From NCBI RefSeq assembly GCF_900105165.1, contig NZ_LT629740.1:2852001-2916000 (forward strand): a stretch of 64,000 nucleotides of DNA. The letters are read 5' to 3'. The DNA comes from Mucilaginibacter mallensis. Lineage in GTDB: Bacteria; Bacteroidota; Bacteroidia; Sphingobacteriales; Sphingobacteriaceae. Shown here piece by piece: positions 18,037 through 26,383 of this stretch. Every line of letters begins with the position of its first letter. Within the stretch, counting starts at the first letter, position 1. A program made the translations under genes and the position numbers. The notes beneath the pieces were generated by a model. It worked only from the letters and a program-made list of their open reading frames with translations. It was not told the DNA's origin and made no database searches.

Positions 18037-18519
18037 ATGCTCTCAAAAAAAATCTTCGATTTACAGGCAGCTATTCAGCAACGAAAAGAGTGGCAGGATA
18101 ATGGTGACAAGATTGTTTTTACTAACGGTGTTTTTGATCTCATTCACATAGGTCATTTGAGTTACCTGGCCGGGGCCGCGAATTTAGGCGACAAATTGAT
18201 AGTGGGTGTTAACAGCGACGATTCCGTCAGAAGGATTAAAGGGCCGGGCCGGCCCGTAAATGACCAGCACAATAGGGCTGTATTACTATCATGCCTTTAT
18301 TTTACAGATATGGTTGTCATATTTGATGACAGCACACCTATCAATTTGATTAAAAGTATTTTACCTGATATCTTAGTAAAAGGTGCCGATTATTCGATTG
18401 AACAGATCGTCGGCGCAAATGAGGTGATCGCAAACGGTGGCGAAGTGAAGACCCTCAATTTTATCGAGGGGTATTCATCCAGCCTAATTATTGAAAAAAT
18501 CAACCGTCAAAACTCTTAA
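18037..18519 (+). CDS. hldC: D-glycero-beta-D-manno-heptose 1-phosphate adenylyltransferase (RfaE2 type)
   Basis: A 160-residue nucleotidyltransferase that makes ADP-D-glycero-beta-D-manno-heptose. The KIVFTNGVFDLIHIGHLSYL segment has the H-x-G-H nucleotide-binding motif at residues 37-40. VGVNSDDSVRRIKGPGRPV and ILVKGADYSIEQIVGA match the RfaE C-terminal domain, and YSSSLIIEKI stands where HldE/RfaE2 proteins have the Ser/Thr-rich loop. Together with gmhA (6279) and hldA (6898) it supplies ADP-heptose to the GT9 enzyme at 7928. The heptose 1,7-bisphosphate phosphatase GmhB and the epimerase HldD are not seen nearby. The gene closes the + strand glycan cluster. Confidence 0.93.
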   Translation: MLSKKIFDLQAAIQQRKEWQDNGDKIVFTNGVFDLIHIGHLSYLAGAANLGDKLIVGVNSDDSVRRIKGPGRPVNDQHNRAVLLSCLYFTDMVVIFDDSTPINLIKSILPDILVKGADYSIEQIVGANEVIANGGEVKTLNFIEGYSSSLIIEKINRQNS

Positions 18520-18617
18520 GTACCGGCATATTGTAACGCGGCGTAAAATCCGATATAATAAAACATCATTTATTTTCAAAGGTGATCTTTCTTCAATAAT
18601 CCACAACAATAACTGAT

Positions 18618-19124
18618 ATGTCTCCCTCTTCCTACGCAATATATAAATCGTTTGGTTCACCCGACTTGCATGATATTTTTTGCTCCAACCTAAATTCGAT
18701 GTACTGTGCCAAACGACACCTGCTCGAAAGGCTTGAAGACATTATGTTAAACGATGACTTTAACGATTTAAGTGAAGCAATGATACTTACTACCACGCTC
18801 ATGCAGGAAAACCTGGAGAAAGCAGACTGCCTATATGATGCGTTGAAACTTAATCCCGATTTCAGCCAGTTAACAAATATGATAACCATACTGGAACAAG
18901 CATTTTATAATGTAGAGAAATATGCTGCCCGTCGGGAGCTTCGCAATCTGCATTTACTTAATTATGTGCAGTTTATCTCTTGTTTGGAACAATCGGGTAT
19001 GACCGCCTTGCTGCTGATATCTAAAAGTCAGCGTCACGGTAAACTGTTCGAGAAGTTGGATCAATGTTTAGTGCCTGTGATAATGGAAAGTAATTTATTG
19101 GGGGTACTCACCCTTGCTGGTTAG
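18618..19124 (+). CDS. DUF892-like (YciE/YciF ferritin-like) protein
   Basis: A 168-residue, mostly helical protein. The opening DLHDIFCSNLNSMYCAKRHLLERLEDIM resembles the first helix of DUF892 proteins (typically L-x-D-x-L-x-x-L-Y-x-A-E-x-Q-L), followed by a second helix in which L-x-E-A-M-x-L-x-x-x-L resembles the E-T/H-x-x-Q-x-x-R-L helix of that family. The usual metal-ligand Glu/His set is not complete, since CAKRH replaces A-E-x-Q, so a ferroxidase role is doubtful. I place it as a divergent DUF892 member. It stands 98 bases after hldC and about 220 before a histidine kinase gene; the gap between them is AT-rich and may hold the kinase promoter. Confidence 0.5.
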   Translation: MSPSSYAIYKSFGSPDLHDIFCSNLNSMYCAKRHLLERLEDIMLNDDFNDLSEAMILTTTLMQENLEKADCLYDALKLNPDFSQLTNMITILEQAFYNVEKYAARRELRNLHLLNYVQFISCLEQSGMTALLLISKSQRHGKLFEKLDQCLVPVIMESNLLGVLTLAG

Positions 19125-19343
19125 TAAAGCAGCAAAGGTCCCGGGTTTAATAATTATTGATCGGATGAGTGCAACTTATAGAATAAAGACTGAATGCGTA
19201 TCCGTCAAATTTTAATAAATTACAACTCAAAACAGGATCTTAAATATTCATATATCGAAAATTATTGTCAATACAAGCAATTTTTATTATATTAATCCCT
19301 CGATTATATATCCGAAACAGAAAGGGATATAAGGGTAAAATAC

Positions 19344-20807
19344 ATGAGTTTATTTGAAAATCATCTTTTTGACAATGATACACCTGATCTAGCAAATATA
19401 ATCAATAGTGTCAATGTCGGCATCTGGGAATTTGATGTTAACAATAAAGAAGTAAAATGGTCGGCTGGCTTGTTTAACATCCTCGGATACAAACCTGGTG
19501 AGATTGAGAGTTCCTATCTCAATTTCATTGACAATTTAATTTATTATCAGGATAGAGCCTCATTTTTGGCAACCATTAATAATCGCACTCCTCAGTCGTC
19601 GGAAATCACCTATATCAGGATATTGACAAAAAATGGCTATGAGTGGTTTCAGAGCACTGTGCAACGGCACGCCAGGTCAAAAATAACCGGCACACTAATC
19701 AATGTCAATCAATTTAAATTTTCGGAGTTACAGCTTGAGACCAATAATACATTTATTGCTGAAACCAATAAGTTACTCAAAGTGGGCTCATGGGAGTTCA
19801 ATACACTGGAGCGTGTACTTTTTTTTAATAACGAAGCTCTGGAAATTCTTGAACTACATCACCGGCCAGCCACCGTTGATGAGCTGATCGCCTATTTTGA
19901 GCCGGAACACGTTAAAATACTGGCAGCAGCTATGGAGGATTGTATCCGGATTGGCCGGCCTTATGACCTTGATTTGAAATTGAAAACCGGGCGGGGGAAA
20001 ATTATTTGGACGAAAATGAAAGCGGTAGCAAAAATTGACAATTATGGAAAATGCCTGGCCGTTAAAGGGGTAATACAGGACATTGATGTTACAAAGCACA
20101 GCGAAAATAAATTAAAGTCAACTCTTCATTTAACTAATCAAAAGAATGAACGGCTGCAAAATTTCGCTTATATCACCTCACATAACCTGAGGTCATACGC
20201 CAGTAATTTAAAATTGATGCTAAACCTCTATGAGGAATCAAAAAGCTATGCCGAACAGCAAACAATCCTGTCGCATATAAGAACAATAAGTGCCAGTTTA
20301 AACGCTACTATTGAGCACCTGAACGAAATTGTTAAGATCGATTTGGTCATCAACGAAGAAAAAATACTAATAGAATTTGAACTGCTTTTTAAAAATATTC
20401 TAAACGCGCTTCAAAGCAATATACAAGCTGCAAATGCGATTATTGAGTATGATTTTAGCGAGTGCCCCGGCGTTTATTACCTCCCCGCTTATTTGGAAAG
20501 TATATTTCACAATCTGTTAACCAATGCATTAAAGTATCGCAGCCCCAGTCGGCAAGCTGTCGTCAAGTGTAAAAGCATCCGGGAAAATGAACATGTATAC
20601 CTCATTTTTGAGGATAATGGAATGGGGATTGACATGAAAAAAAATGGCAACAAGATTTTTGGAATGTACCAAACCTTCCATGCTAATGCCGATGCGCAGG
20701 GTATTGGGCTTTACATCACCCGTAACCAAATTGAAGCGCTCGGTGGCTCTATAAATGTAGATAGCGCTTTAAATATTGGAACAAAATTTACCATCAAACT
20801 TTCTTAA
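19344..20807 (+). CDS. PAS-domain sensor histidine kinase, soluble
   Basis: A 487-residue cytoplasmic kinase without transmembrane segments. The first PAS/PAC unit spans about residues 15-130 (IWEFDVNNKEVKWSAGLFNILGY) and a second about 140-255 (VGSWEFNTLERVLFF). The dimerisation and phosphoacceptor helix contains FAYITSHNLRSYASNL with His280. The ATPase domain has FHNLLTNALKYRSP (N box), FEDNGMGIDM (G1 box) and AQGIGLYITRNQIEALGG (G2 box). It should sense an internal ligand or redox state through PAS. The neighbouring receiver protein at 20847 lacks a phosphoacceptor Asp, so the phosphate is more likely passed to another regulator such as the one at 17587. That pairing is inference. Confidence 0.92.
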   Translation: MSLFENHLFDNDTPDLANIINSVNVGIWEFDVNNKEVKWSAGLFNILGYKPGEIESSYLNFIDNLIYYQDRASFLATINNRTPQSSEITYIRILTKNGYEWFQSTVQRHARSKITGTLINVNQFKFSELQLETNNTFIAETNKLLKVGSWEFNTLERVLFFNNEALEILELHHRPATVDELIAYFEPEHVKILAAAMEDCIRIGRPYDLDLKLKTGRGKIIWTKMKAVAKIDNYGKCLAVKGVIQDIDVTKHSENKLKSTLHLTNQKNERLQNFAYITSHNLRSYASNLKLMLNLYEESKSYAEQQTILSHIRTISASLNATIEHLNEIVKIDLVINEEKILIEFELLFKNILNALQSNIQAANAIIEYDFSECPGVYYLPAYLESIFHNLLTNALKYRSPSRQAVVKCKSIRENEHVYLIFEDNGMGIDMKKNGNKIFGMYQTFHANADAQGIGLYITRNQIEALGGSINVDSALNIGTKFTIKLS

Positions 20808-20846
20808 TATGTAACCATTAGCAAATCCGTGCGTATAATCTGCCAT

Positions 20847-21266
20847 ATGGTGGATCAAAACGCGCAAATTGCCTGGATTATAGATAATGACGAGATTTAC
20901 AAGTATGGGTTCTGCAAATACGTAGAGGTAAAAGAATTATGTGCCAGGGTTGTGGCTTTTTCTGACGGAAGAAAAGCTATTAGATTTTTAACTGATCCCC
21001 ATAAGGCCGCCAATTTGCCTGATATTATATTTATGACCATTGAAATGCCATTAATGAATGGTTGGGAATTTATAAAAGCTTTCGAGCAAATAAAAGCAAA
21101 AATTGATAAAAAGATCTCCATTTTTTTACTAACATCAAGTATCAGTTACCAGGATATATTACAGGCACAAAACCATCCGGATGTTACAGATTATATGATG
21201 AAGCCGGTAGATTCGCGGCAATTCGATTTCGCTTTTACCAGTGAACTCAGCAAAAAAACGGCATAG
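20847..21266 (+). CDS. atypical receiver-domain protein lacking the phosphoacceptor Asp
   Basis: A 139-residue receiver fold that starts at ATG 20847 (MVDQNAQIAW); an in-frame GTG lies 18 bases earlier. The fold is intact: WIIDNDEIY supplies part of the acidic pocket, LPDIIFMTIEMPLMNGWEF aligns with the phosphoacceptor strand and loop, FLLTSSIS carries the switch residue, and YMMKPV has the conserved Lys. The position of the phosphoacceptor is Thr64 instead of Asp, so normal phosphorylation should be impossible. It begins 39 bases after the histidine kinase stop, so both are probably co-transcribed. It may act as a phosphorylation-independent partner or inhibitor of the kinase. Confidence 0.85.
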   Translation: MVDQNAQIAWIIDNDEIYKYGFCKYVEVKELCARVVAFSDGRKAIRFLTDPHKAANLPDIIFMTIEMPLMNGWEFIKAFEQIKAKIDKKISIFLLTSSISYQDILQAQNHPDVTDYMMKPVDSRQFDFAFTSELSKKTA

Positions 21267-21371
21267 ATTCTGCTTAATTACCCGTTCCAATCTTTTCTTA
21301 GTTTCGATGCGAAATGCTTACTCCACGTGTAGTGCAGGGTAATACCGAACAGTAGTTTTAAATGAATCGAC

Positions 21372-21403
21372 ACAAAGCCTGATATGAAAATATCAGGCTT
21401 TGT
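21372..21403. terminator. bidirectional rho-independent terminator
   Basis: A perfect 14-bp stem, ACAAAGCCTGATAT and its complement, closes a GAAA loop. T-rich sequence follows on the + side (TGTTTTA) and A-rich sequence precedes it. It lies between the convergent genes ending at 21266 (+) and 21428 (-), so it can stop both. A nearly identical hairpin occurs at 31748-31779. Confidence 0.88.
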
Positions 21404-21427
21404 TGTTTTAAAGGGATAGGCTGTCTC

Positions 21428-22318
21428 TTAAGAGTTAATTTCAAGCTTATATCCTTTGCCGCGTATAACAACAATTTTTATGCTCGGATCAAGTTCCAAT
21501 TTTTTTCTAAGTTTTGATATGAACATATCCAGACTGCGCCCCACAATAACACCTTCGTCTTCCCATATCTCTTTTTGTAGCCGGCTTCGCTCTACGGTTT
21601 CATTGGGAGACAGCGCGAAAATAAGCAGCAGACGCGTTTCAGTTCCAGTCAGGCCTACGTTTTTTTTATTTATTATCAGCTGCCGCTCCTGCGCATCAAA
21701 CAAGACTGAGCCAAAAGTGAATATCTTGGTGCGCTGACCGCTGGGTAAGGCTCTTCTCGGCTTAACAGATCTCACAAAAATAAAACCAACAAATGCTAAA
21801 AAAGGCAGGCTGCCCAGAAGATATCCATTCTTTGCGGTATTTATACCCGTCGGTTTGAATTTAATGTTAATCATGTAACACGCCCTGGGTTGCTTTCTTC
21901 CTCTGCATGGTACAATATCATCTTTTTTATTTTTGGATATAGCGTATCCATAGGCTACACTGGAGTTGCCGCAGGTCAGAACGTTGACAACATAATCACA
22001 TGCGAGCGGGTCTTTGGCCAATAAACGCGTAGTAGTATTCACCAGGGAGTCCGGTAGAAAAGTAAGCTCATTCTCAAACCTGATCTGGTACTCATTTTCC
22101 GCGATTTTTTTTACCGGGAGCACCCTTGATTTACTGTCGCCCGACTGTGTGAGCAGTTCATCTCCTATCCTCCGGAGTAAAACCTCCCTCCTGGCGAAAT
22201 TAAAATCGTCATTACCGACCATACTGAAAGTTGCGCAGATTGCACAGCTAAACAAGAGTACGATCAATCCGCACAGGTATTTGCGTTTCCCTGAGAGGAG
22301 GTTTCGGCTATCAAGCAT
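21428..22318 (-). CDS. membrane-anchored winged-helix (OmpR-type) transcriptional regulator
   Basis: A 296-residue protein with an unusual plan for a regulator. A first membrane helix (about residues 14-32, YLCGLIVLLFSCAICATF) is followed by a roughly 130-residue extracytoplasmic domain with four Cys. A second helix (about 170-190) leads to a cytoplasmic C-terminal winged-helix domain (about 200-296). The DNA-binding domain is clear: FDAQERQLIINKKNVGLTGTE, LLLIFALSPNETVERSRL and a RSLDMFISKLRKKL recognition helix, ending VIRGKGYKLE. It lacks a receiver domain. The layout allows direct signalling from periplasm to DNA, as in ToxR-like proteins but with two membrane passes. It is divergent from the Asp-box gene at 22422 across about 100 bases. 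Confidence 0.82.
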   Translation of the reverse strand: MLDSRNLLSGKRKYLCGLIVLLFSCAICATFSMVGNDDFNFARREVLLRRIGDELLTQSGDSKSRVLPVKKIAENEYQIRFENELTFLPDSLVNTTTRLLAKDPLACDYVVNVLTCGNSSVAYGYAISKNKKDDIVPCRGRKQPRACYMINIKFKPTGINTAKNGYLLGSLPFLAFVGFIFVRSVKPRRALPSGQRTKIFTFGSVLFDAQERQLIINKKNVGLTGTETRLLLIFALSPNETVERSRLQKEIWEDEGVIVGRSLDMFISKLRKKLELDPSIKIVVIRGKGYKLEINS

Positions 22319-22421
22319 AATGTCAAGATTTTAATTTACAAAGTTTACATTTTTATTTACAATCCAGGTTCTTCAGACTGAAAAATATCAAAGTAATTTC
22401 GGTGAATCAAATTGATAGGTT

Positions 22422-23534
22422 ATGAAAAATGAAAAAATGAAAAAATTATTTGTTTTCGTTCCGGCCGTCCTCCTGGTATTATTTCTACTAAATTCTTTTG
22501 TGCTAAAAGAAAAGGGAGCGGGGAAGAAAACAACCGAAGGGACTAAATCAGGGCTTTTGAACATCGTTTTAAGATCTACTGATGGCGGACAAACATGGCA
22601 GGACATTAGCAAAGGGCTGCCTGAAAATTTGCAGAGAGAAGGTGTGTGGGGTCATGGTTTATTTGCAAATGACCGTGGGCTCTATTTACGTGCTGGCAAT
22701 GGGGTTTATCACAGTGAACCAAATTCCACAATTACTTTTTGGACAAAAGAGATTTTCCCTGGTAAACAGCGTGAGATTGCCCCTGGCAAGAATGGGATAT
22801 TTGCATATAATTTCAGGGGACAATTTTTACAAAAAATAAGCGGAACGAGCGATTGGTCGCCCATGTACACGAATTTTCAAGAGCAAGCCGTACGCATAGA
22901 CAGAACGATAGATTGGATGTACAAGAATTATAAAGAGAGAGAAGTACGCACCGTTTTTGAAACTGCCGGAGGCACAGTTTTCATCGGCTCCAACAACATC
23001 CTTTTTAGATCCACTAACAGTGGAAAAACTTGGAAACAAGTCCAAGTTGGAGACGGTGCAATGAAATTGGTAGAGTCAAACGGTGTACTTCTGTCTACCA
23101 GCAAAGAGGGAATATTAAGATCGACCGATGATGGTCAAAACTGGGATCGTGTGATTAGTGAAGGAGGTGTTGGCATCGCTGTGGAACGTATCGACGGAGG
23201 ATTTGCCGCCATAGTCTACAACACAATAACCCAAACAAACACAATACACATTTCACTGGATAGTGGAAAAACCTGGAATACCATAGGTGAAGAACTTCAG
23301 CCTTCTCGGTTTAGTTTATTAATCAATCAAATAGGCGGGCTTCAATCTTCATTGAATATTTCATCAATCAAACAAGTGGGCAAATATTTAATATGTGGTC
23401 GCTCAGATGGTATATTTCGGTCATCAGACATGGGCAAAACATGGAAACTGTTACTTCCTTCTATAGAAAATAGGGGCTTCAATTTATCTGTTTCAGGCAA
23501 CGTGATTTATGCCATACCAAATAAAGGATGTTGA
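22422..23534 (+). CDS. Asp-box (BNR-like) repeat protein, membrane-anchored or secreted
   Basis: A 370-residue protein with an N-terminal hydrophobic segment (about residues 8-27, LFVFVPAVLLVLFLLNSFVL) that is a signal anchor or signal peptide. Five Asp-box motifs of the S-x-D-x-G-x-T-W type follow: STDGGQTW, STNSGKTW, STDDGQNW, SLDSGKTW and SSDMGKTW. This pattern belongs to beta-propeller proteins such as sialidases, Vps10 domains and Ycf48/HCF136-like proteins. The catalytic residues of a sialidase (Arg triad, Tyr/Glu) are not evident, so I do not call it an enzyme. Its divergent neighbour is a membrane regulator, which may control it. Its function is unknown. Confidence 0.75.
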   Translation: MKNEKMKKLFVFVPAVLLVLFLLNSFVLKEKGAGKKTTEGTKSGLLNIVLRSTDGGQTWQDISKGLPENLQREGVWGHGLFANDRGLYLRAGNGVYHSEPNSTITFWTKEIFPGKQREIAPGKNGIFAYNFRGQFLQKISGTSDWSPMYTNFQEQAVRIDRTIDWMYKNYKEREVRTVFETAGGTVFIGSNNILFRSTNSGKTWKQVQVGDGAMKLVESNGVLLSTSKEGILRSTDDGQNWDRVISEGGVGIAVERIDGGFAAIVYNTITQTNTIHISLDSGKTWNTIGEELQPSRFSLLINQIGGLQSSLNISSIKQVGKYLICGRSDGIFRSSDMGKTWKLLLPSIENRGFNLSVSGNVIYAIPNKGC

Positions 23535-23622
23535 AAATTCCAAAACGCCCTAGAATACCATTCATTTAAAAGGGCTGTCAGTGGTATCAGTTTTATATTC
23601 AATAAACGTTTAGATTTTCTTC

Positions 23623-23713
23623 CCGCCACCTTATTCAAAATTACCGTTTTAAGCAATTAAACGCATTAAAACTTCTAAATCTCCAATAAAATGTTTGGAA
23701 ATCTGTATCTTCG
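23623..23713 (+). repeat. degenerate intergenic repeat, copy A
   Basis: The segment begins CCGCCACC and ends with TATCTTCG, with AAGCAATTAA in between. Two related segments at 29567 and 31631 keep exactly 83 bases between the start of the first and the start of the last motif. It is directly followed by a terminator hairpin at 23719, so a short transcript could start and stop here. Orientation is arbitrary and taken as + from the TAnnTTTG-like element. Confidence 0.5.
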
Positions 23714-23718
23714 AGAGT

Positions 23719-23750
23719 ACAAAGCCCCGATATAAATATCGGGGCTTTGT
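23719..23750. terminator. rho-independent terminator with 15-bp stem
   Basis: ACAAAGCCCCGATAT pairs perfectly with ATATCGGGGCTTTGT across a two-base loop, followed by TGTTTAT. It lies 185 bases after the Asp-box gene and 190 before the TonB receptor, and shares its ACAAAGCC outer stem and GTTGTT tail with the hairpins at 21372 and 31748. Confidence 0.85.
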
Positions 23751-23867
23751 TGTTTATACGAGATTCGAGTCCCTTCTTCCACACTTTTCAGCCGCTACAT
23801 ATTATATCTTCTAAGTTCATTGATGAGATACAATCATTGCACTTTCATGTAAGATGAGTATTTAAAT

Positions 23868-23890
23868 TTATTTAGACTAATTATAAATAA
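23868..23890. promoter_or_regulatory. Fur-like palindromic operator
   Basis: An inverted repeat TTATTTA-N9-TAAATAA lies about 50 bases upstream of the TonB receptor start and just upstream of a -7 element. Its AT-rich, roughly 7-bp arms fit an iron-dependent Fur or DtxR-type site, and the downstream genes are iron-uptake genes. Assignment to Fur is inference. Confidence 0.5.
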
Positions 23891-23895
23891 TGATA

Positions 23896-23903
23896 TATAT
23901 TTG
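23896..23903 (+). promoter_or_regulatory. -7 promoter element of the TonB receptor gene
   Basis: TATATTTG matches the Bacteroidota consensus TAnnTTTG and stands 38 bases before the ATG at 23942. The Fur-like palindrome ends 5 bases upstream, where bound repressor would block RNA polymerase. Confidence 0.55.
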
Positions 23904-23941
23904 CCGGTGTATATTACACACTAACTTACATATGTTAATTG

Positions 23942-26344
23942 ATGAAACTTCTATTTAATCTCATTGTCATTATTTTACTAACCATTAGCTTTAATGCATT
24001 CGCACAAACCTCAATACAAAGTACCGGGCAAATTACCGGCAGGATAACCATGGTTGACGGAAAACCGCTGGCATCTGCATCCATATCAATAGTAAATTCT
24101 CTTAAAAGCACATTGACCAATGATACCGGCCGATACAACTTTAACAATATAGCCGCCGGCAGCTATACCATTAAAATACAGGTATTGGGCGCGCCTGAAG
24201 TTGACCTTAAGGCGACGGTGATCGCCGGTCAGACAGATACGCTGAATTACCAGTTCAATAAAGAAAACGTGTTTGCTTTACAGGAAGTAACTATTGAAGA
24301 TAAAAACAGCAAATTTGCAAATAAGGAAAGTATTTACGTAGCACGCCTGCCTTTAAAGAATATTGAAAACCCGCAGGTATATAATGTAGTGCCGAAAGAA
24401 TTGCTTGAGGAACAAATGGCAGTCAGCCTGAACGACGTTGGTAAAGATATACCCGGGGCAGGCATTCCGACGGTAGCTAACCAGGGCAGGGTTACATTTT
24501 TTTCGAGAGGATTTTCAACAGAACCCAATGCCCGTAACGGTGTAGCCGGTGCTGCATTCTCAGAGATAGACAACACCAACCTCGAGCGGGTTGAGGCCAT
24601 AAAAGGTCCTTCGGCTACTTTGTTCGGCACCAATATCTCCAGCAGTTTCGGTGGTTTATTTAATCGTGTAACCAAACAGCCATATAATGGTTATGGCGGC
24701 GAAGTTGCTTATTATGGCGGTAGCTGGGACTATAACCGCCTTACCTTTGATGTAAATACTCCGATAAATACAGAAAGAACTGCTTTATTCCGTTTGGATG
24801 GTGCGACTACTTTTCAAAGAAGTTTCCAGGATCAGGGGTTTGATAATAATTTCAGCCTGGCACCAAGCTTCTTTTATCAGATCACAGACAGGCTTTCTCT
24901 TAAGTTAGAGGCAGAATTTGGCCAGGCCCACGCCACTTCTGTGGTACGTTTTCAGCCCTTTACCGGCGGTGCTAATTCCGGAACAAAATCCATTGCAGAT
25001 ATGCAATTCCCTTACAACAGAACTTTTTTAAGCAATGATATTGCTTATACCACTCAAATGCTGAATATATTTGCGCAGCTCAATTATAAGATCTCTACCG
25101 GTTGGAATTCACAAACCATTATTTCACGTGCACGCTCAACCATTAATGGTGATATTACGGCATTGATTGGTAAAACAGATTCAACCATCACTCCGCAGGT
25201 AATTACCGGTAATACATCATTCATAGCTACGGATCTGCAACAAAACTTTATTGGTGATTTTAAAATAGGTTCGCACCGTAACCGTGTAGTACTGGGGTTG
25301 GATTTTTATCACAATTTTAACAACTTTGACCGTATTACGGTAAATCCATCGGTAGAAAATTTTATTAATCCTTCTGCCAGTTACCGCATCAGCCAATTCA
25401 AAATAGATTCGTTAAGCAGCAAAGGTACATTACGTAAAGAGTACAACAGTGATGATACTTATGCAGCCTATGCTTCAGACGTATTTAATATTACTGACCG
25501 CCTGTTGGCGATGGCCAGTTTACGGATTGACCGTTACCAATACAATGGTGTATATAACATTACTACCGGCATTACTGCAGGTGGCATAGGCGTGGGTGGC
25601 GTACAGGCGGGCCCTTACGGGCAAACTGCCTTATCTCCTAAAATGGGCTTGGTGTATGAATTAATAAAAGATAAGGTTTCCTTATTCGGCAACTATATGA
25701 ACGGCTTTTTTAACCAGAGCGGTGTGGCTGCTGACGGGGAACTGATTACACCGATTAAGCCGGAGCATGGCAACCAACTTGAATTTGGTGTAAAGGGCGA
25801 TCTTTTTGATCATCGCCTGGTTGGTACCGTTAGCTACTATGATATTTCCATATCCAATGTAATAAGGCCCGACCCTAACAACTCGCAATATGCCATTCAA
25901 AACGGCACCCAGCTCAGCAAAGGCGTCGAGGTTGATATTACAGCAAACCCTATCGATGGGCTGAATATAGTTGCCGGCTATGCCTATAACTATAGTAAAC
26001 TTACTAAAGCAGATTCTACTGTGAATGGTTTACGTCCGGCACAGTCAGGCCCACCTAATATGGTGAATCTTTGGATGAGCTACACAATCACTCATGGCAA
26101 TCTTAAGGGCCTGGGAGTAGGTTTTGGCGGTAATTATGGTAGCTCTTCGTACTATTATAATACTTATAAGTACCAGATTATCATTCCAAAATATACTTCG
26201 CTGGATGGAAGCATCTTTTATGATCAACGCAAGTATAGGCTCGGAATTAAAGTGGATAACATAACCAGCGAAAAAATGTGGTCATCCAGGTTAACGCCGC
26301 AGGCACCAGCTACATTTATTGGCAGCCTGGCACTTAAGTTTTAA
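23942..26344 (+). CDS. TonB-dependent siderophore receptor
   Basis: An 800-residue outer-membrane receptor; I take the ATG at 23942 rather than the TTG just before it. A signal peptide ends at NAFAQ, followed by a carboxypeptidase-like regulatory domain (about residues 30-100, ITGRITMVDGKPLASASISI). The plug domain includes the FSRGFSTEP and VEAIKGPSATLFGTNISSSFGG motifs, and the 22-stranded barrel ends in a C-terminal Phe (ATFIGSLALKF), as expected for outer-membrane insertion. The PSATLFG style and the length are those of FhuA/FecA-type ferric siderophore receptors rather than SusC. A PepSY protein gene follows 39 bases later, a common iron-uptake pair. Confidence 0.92.
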   Translation: MKLLFNLIVIILLTISFNAFAQTSIQSTGQITGRITMVDGKPLASASISIVNSLKSTLTNDTGRYNFNNIAAGSYTIKIQVLGAPEVDLKATVIAGQTDTLNYQFNKENVFALQEVTIEDKNSKFANKESIYVARLPLKNIENPQVYNVVPKELLEEQMAVSLNDVGKDIPGAGIPTVANQGRVTFFSRGFSTEPNARNGVAGAAFSEIDNTNLERVEAIKGPSATLFGTNISSSFGGLFNRVTKQPYNGYGGEVAYYGGSWDYNRLTFDVNTPINTERTALFRLDGATTFQRSFQDQGFDNNFSLAPSFFYQITDRLSLKLEAEFGQAHATSVVRFQPFTGGANSGTKSIADMQFPYNRTFLSNDIAYTTQMLNIFAQLNYKISTGWNSQTIISRARSTINGDITALIGKTDSTITPQVITGNTSFIATDLQQNFIGDFKIGSHRNRVVLGLDFYHNFNNFDRITVNPSVENFINPSASYRISQFKIDSLSSKGTLRKEYNSDDTYAAYASDVFNITDRLLAMASLRIDRYQYNGVYNITTGITAGGIGVGGVQAGPYGQTALSPKMGLVYELIKDKVSLFGNYMNGFFNQSGVAADGELITPIKPEHGNQLEFGVKGDLFDHRLVGTVSYYDISISNVIRPDPNNSQYAIQNGTQLSKGVEVDITANPIDGLNIVAGYAYNYSKLTKADSTVNGLRPAQSGPPNMVNLWMSYTITHGNLKGLGVGFGGNYGSSSYYYNTYKYQIIIPKYTSLDGSIFYDQRKYRLGIKVDNITSEKMWSSRLTPQAPATFIGSLALKF

Positions 26345-26383
26345 AGAATGAATCAAAACTCTTTACTGTAATTCTGGCTGTGT

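Larger units (their letters stand above)
23535..23938. other. 404-base intergenic region
   Basis: No credible gene is present. The stretch holds repeat copy A, the terminator at 23719, and the promoter and Fur-like palindrome of the TonB receptor (each listed on its own). The remaining 90 bases directly after the Asp-box gene and the 23751-23867 segment show nothing I can name. Confidence 0.8.
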
